Origin: Myxococcales bacterium
GTDB lineage: Bacteria; Myxococcota; Polyangia; Fen-1088
Length of the DNA: 16,041 nucleotides
Assembly: GCA_003155465.1 (NCBI GenBank)
Contig: PMCR01000252.1
Span: 187-16,227, forward strand
Reading direction: 5' to 3'
A program made the position numbers and the translations under genes. Of this stretch, positions 14,641-16,041 are shown one piece after another. The notes below the pieces were generated by a model. The model ran no database searches, was not told the DNA's origin, and saw nothing but the letters and a program-made list of their open reading frames with translations. Position 1 is the first letter of the stretch, and every line of letters begins with the position of its first letter.

Positions 14641-15930
14641 ATGCCTGAAGTCCTTCTGCGTGGCGGGCGGGTGCTCGATCCCGTGCGCGAGTTTGACGCC
14701 CAAGCAGACGTGTTGGTGGTGGACGGCAAGATCGCGCGCATCGAGCGCGGTCTGGCGGCACCAGGCGCCAAGGTCATCGACGTCAAGGACTGCTGGGTCG
14801 TGCCGGGTCTCATCGACTTGCACGTGCACCTGCGTGAGCCGGGCCAGGAATACAAAGAGAACATTGAGACCGGGACAGCCGCGGCGGCGGCCGGCGGGTT
14901 TACCGCTGTGTGCTGCATGCCCAACACCAACCCGCCCAACGACACGCGGGCCGTGACCGACCTGATCGTGAAGCGGGCGCGCGAAAAGGGCATCGTGCGC
15001 GTGTATCCCATCGGGTGCATCACGCAGGGCCAGAAGGGCGAGACCCTGGCTGACATGGGCGAGCTGCAAGAGGCAGGCTGCGTGGCCGTGTCCGACGACG
15101 GTCATGGCGTGGCAAACAGCGAGGTCATGCGTCGGGCACTGGAATACGCGCGCAGTTTCCGCATGCCGGTCGTGCAGCACTGCGAGGACAGCCTGCTCTC
15201 GGCCGGCGGTGCCATGCACGAAGGGTTGGCCTCCACCCGCTTCGGAATTCGTGCGCAGCCGGCCGCAGCGGAATCCGCCATGTTGGCCCGCGACTTGGAA
15301 CTGGTGGGGTTGACCGGCGGTCGCTACCACATGGCCCACATCAGCTGCGCCGAATCGGTGCGTCTGATCCGCGAGGCCAAACAGCGCGGGTTGCCCGTCA
15401 CCTGTGAGGTGACCCCGCACAACCTGATGCTGACTGATGCGGTCTGCGGCGGCTATGACACCTTCTTCAAGATGAACCCGCCGCTGCGCTCGGCCGGTGA
15501 CCAGGCGGCACTGCGCGAGGCATTGGCGGACGGAACCATTGACGCCATCGCCACTGACCACGCGCCCCATTCTCCGGTGGAGAAAGAAGTCGAGTTCGAG
15601 CAGGCGGCCAATGGTGTCATCGGGCTGGAAACCGCGCTGGCTCTGGCCTTGGAGTTGGTCGAGGCGGGCGTGTTGACACCCGCCAGTCTGGTTGTGCGCA
15701 TGTCGGCTGGCCCGGCCAAGGTGCTGGGCTTGCCGGGAGGCAGCCTGGCGCCTGGCGGGCCGGCCGACGTGACCGTCATCGATCCTGCGGCCGCGTGGAT
15801 CTGCGACGCAACTCGTTTTCGTTCCAAGGCGCGCAACACACCCTTTGGCGGGCGCGCGATGCGTGGCCGGGCTGCGCTGACTGTGGTAGGTGGAACGATA
15901 GTATTCTCCGAGGAGAGATTCGTTGCCTGA
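14641..15930 (+). CDS. pyrC: dihydroorotase (class I)
   Basis: Dihydroorotase closes N-carbamoyl-L-aspartate to dihydroorotate, the third step of the pathway. The product has 429 residues, the length typical of class I enzymes. The metal ligands are present: HVH at residues 61-63 (in DLHVHLREPGQEY), Asp152 in SDDG, His180 in QHCED, His233 in AHIS and Asp306 in TDHAPH. An Asp in SDDG, rather than a carboxylated Lys, is the bridging ligand in this class. GLET and the C-terminal amidohydrolase beta-sandwich are intact. A clear AGGAG (14628-14632) lies eight bases before the ATG. A 41-base gap separates it from pyrB, and its end overlaps the carA start by eight bases. Confidence 0.98.
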   Translation: MPEVLLRGGRVLDPVREFDAQADVLVVDGKIARIERGLAAPGAKVIDVKDCWVVPGLIDLHVHLREPGQEYKENIETGTAAAAAGGFTAVCCMPNTNPPNDTRAVTDLIVKRAREKGIVRVYPIGCITQGQKGETLADMGELQEAGCVAVSDDGHGVANSEVMRRALEYARSFRMPVVQHCEDSLLSAGGAMHEGLASTRFGIRAQPAAAESAMLARDLELVGLTGGRYHMAHISCAESVRLIREAKQRGLPVTCEVTPHNLMLTDAVCGGYDTFFKMNPPLRSAGDQAALREALADGTIDAIATDHAPHSPVEKEVEFEQAANGVIGLETALALALELVEAGVLTPASLVVRMSAGPAKVLGLPGGSLAPGGPADVTVIDPAAAWICDATRFRSKARNTPFGGRAMRGRAALTVVGGTIVFSEERFVA

Positions 15931-16041
15931 CGACAAGAATGCATTGCCCCCAGCCTTGCTGGCCCTGGAGGACGGCACCGTCTACCGGGGCCAGGGTTTT
16001 GGCTCGGCCGCCGACCTGACCGGCGAGCTGGTGTTCAACAC
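15923..16041 (+). CDS. carA: carbamoyl-phosphate synthase small chain (partial, 5' end)
   Basis: The frame opens at TTG 15923, seven bases after AGGAG (15911-15915), and runs off the window after 39 codons. The N-terminus includes ALLALEDGTVYRGQGFG and GELVFN, the conserved opening of CarA, the glutaminase subunit that supplies ammonia to CarB. The TTG lies inside the last codons of pyrC (overlap 15923-15930), so the two are probably translationally coupled. No in-frame ATG or GTG is available nearby. carB would be expected downstream. Confidence 0.93.
   Translation, partial: MPDDKNALPPALLALEDGTVYRGQGFGSAADLTGELVFN

Noticed and set aside
14623..15978. A minus-strand open frame (451 codons) opposite pyrC.
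   Set aside because: pyrC on the plus strand has every catalytic motif of dihydroorotase; the opposite frame has none and is a GC-driven shadow.

Overview
This GC-rich window carries signal-peptide lipoproteins, an OmpA/TSP3 protein and a probable outer-membrane barrel, so it comes from a diderm (Gram-negative) bacterium. The style of the envelope genes (OmpA with thrombospondin type 3 calcium repeats, DUF4398-like lipoproteins, long TPR lipoproteins, FHA and HEAT proteins) suggests Myxococcota or a related former deltaproteobacterial lineage. That placement is an inference from gene content, with no marker gene to prove it.

Layout. The start of a minus-strand gene (1-68) is followed by a 383-base non-coding stretch (69-451) with unusually strong inverted repeats. 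A plus-strand envelope block comes next: a small DUF4398-like lipoprotein (452-850), an OmpA/TSP3 lipoprotein overlapping it by ATGA (847-1830), and a large exported protein with a helical domain, a proline-rich linker, an Ig-like domain and a probable beta-barrel (1848-3581). A 796-residue TPR lipoprotein gene (5989-3599, minus) converges on this block. From the divergent start region at 5990-6092, a plus-strand run reads outward: a HEAT-like lipoprotein (6093-7385), an FHA protein with a ribbon-helix-helix-like head (7411-8094), recG (8116-10278) and a membrane-anchored alkaline-phosphatase/sulfatase-superfamily enzyme fused to HEAT repeats (10275-12971).

The right end is a pyrimidine operon: pyrR (13089-13661), pyrB (13658-14599), pyrC (14641-15930) and the start of carA (15923 to the window end). 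It covers carbamoyl phosphate supply (carA), carbamoyl aspartate formation (pyrB) and ring closure (pyrC), with pyrR as regulator or uracil phosphoribosyltransferase. Its 117-base leader holds a perfect TTGACA box, an 8+8 perfect dyad, and three potential hairpins that overlap one after another, the last masking the pyrR ribosome binding site.

Points most worth a second look: the 18+18 inverted repeat at 334-382; the divergent pair at 5987-6095 that looks leaderless on both strands; the sulfatase-fold enzyme with Thr at the nucleophile position and a HEAT tail; the pyrR leader together with a PyrR that lacks several basic RNA-contact residues; and the ungapped similarity between the small lipoprotein and the head of its OmpA neighbour. 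No tRNA, rRNA, CRISPR array, insertion sequence or convincing intrinsic terminator was seen.
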